Positions 23,164-23,238 of a stretch of DNA of 23,238 nt are shown here, one piece after another. Each line of letters begins with the position of its first letter. The first letter of the stretch is position 1. The notes beneath the pieces were generated by a model. The model worked only from the letters and a program-made list of their open reading frames with translations. It did not search any database and was not told the origin of the DNA. The position numbers and the translations under genes were made by a program. Source of the stretch: JADJNW01 sp964549655 (GTDB lineage: Bacteria > Bacteroidota > Bacteroidia > Chitinophagales > Saprospiraceae); the NCBI GenBank assembly GCA_964549655.1, contig CAZJXN010000087.1, positions 1-23,238 of the forward strand. Direction: 5' to 3'.

Positions 23164-23212
23164 AGCGTCAGGAGACGCTATGATATAGGGTTCAAGTTAG
23201 GAAACTTGAACC
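23164..23212. repeat. Twin hairpins with identical AGGA loops
   Basis: AGCGTC-AGGA-GACGCT (23164-23179) and GGTTCAAGTT-AGGA-AACTTGAACC (23189-23212) are two perfect stem-loops 9 bases apart with the same four-base loop. The second is followed on the plus strand by AGTTTTTG, so it could terminate plus-strand transcription; equally the pair may be a repeat element or the terminator of a gene beyond the right edge. Confidence 0.65.
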
Positions 23213-23238
23213 AGTTTTTGTAATTATTTTTGATTACA

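Overview
The window looks like a chromosomal stretch from a member of the Bacteroidota. Evidence: several genes are preceded by TAnnTTTG-type -7 boxes rather than sigma70 boxes, Shine-Dalgarno sequences are weak, the aconitase is the ~760-residue mitochondrial-type form, and two genes carry the DUF4129/DUF4350 signature of that phylum. A Saprospiria-like lineage is a guess from overall flavour only. The sequence is a scaffold: it has a 100-N gap at 15287-15386 with identical 55-bp flanks. No tRNA, rRNA, CRISPR array or intact insertion sequence is visible.

Left part (1-7.2 kb): a decayed tyrosine recombinase (minus, running off the left edge); S-adenosylhomocysteine hydrolase ahcY (minus) with a terminator and a large inverted repeat behind it; a REP-like palindromic stretch; a phytanoyl-CoA-dioxygenase-like enzyme divergent from an AraC-type regulator; a Uma2-family nuclease-like protein; aconitate hydratase with a potentially structured leader.

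Middle (7.2-14.3 kb): a 21-bp tandem array and terminator, then a plus-strand run of a small four-helix membrane protein, a secreted protein split by a frameshift, mscL, a Clp/SppA-fold serine proteinase-like protein and a helical-repeat membrane protein. This run is bounded by a perfect 30-bp inverted repeat (7291-7320 / 11013-11042). A sugar-1-phosphate nucleotidyltransferase then converges on a DUF4129-DUF4350 pair whose coding sequences overlap by four bases.

Right part (14.3-23.2 kb): a minus-strand ABC import system consisting of a substrate-binding protein fused to an OmpA peptidoglycan-binding domain, a permease and an ATPase. Its three genes are pushed apart by dispersed repeats and the assembly gap. 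Divergent from it is an AT-rich two-gene defence module of the AbiL (RloA/RloB-like) type, preceded by a perfect 19-bp palindrome and a TATATTTG box. After that come a membrane-anchored coiled-coil-like protein with an N-terminal frameshift, a lipoprotein M28 metallopeptidase, and twin hairpins with identical AGGA loops.

Nearly every larger intergenic space carries short repeat 'phrases' that recur in the window on one or both strands. The strongest candidates for under-described biology are the peptidoglycan-tethered ABC importer, the defence pair with its promoter palindrome and in-frame downstream remnant, and the composite intergenic repeats. None is shown here to be a wholly new system.
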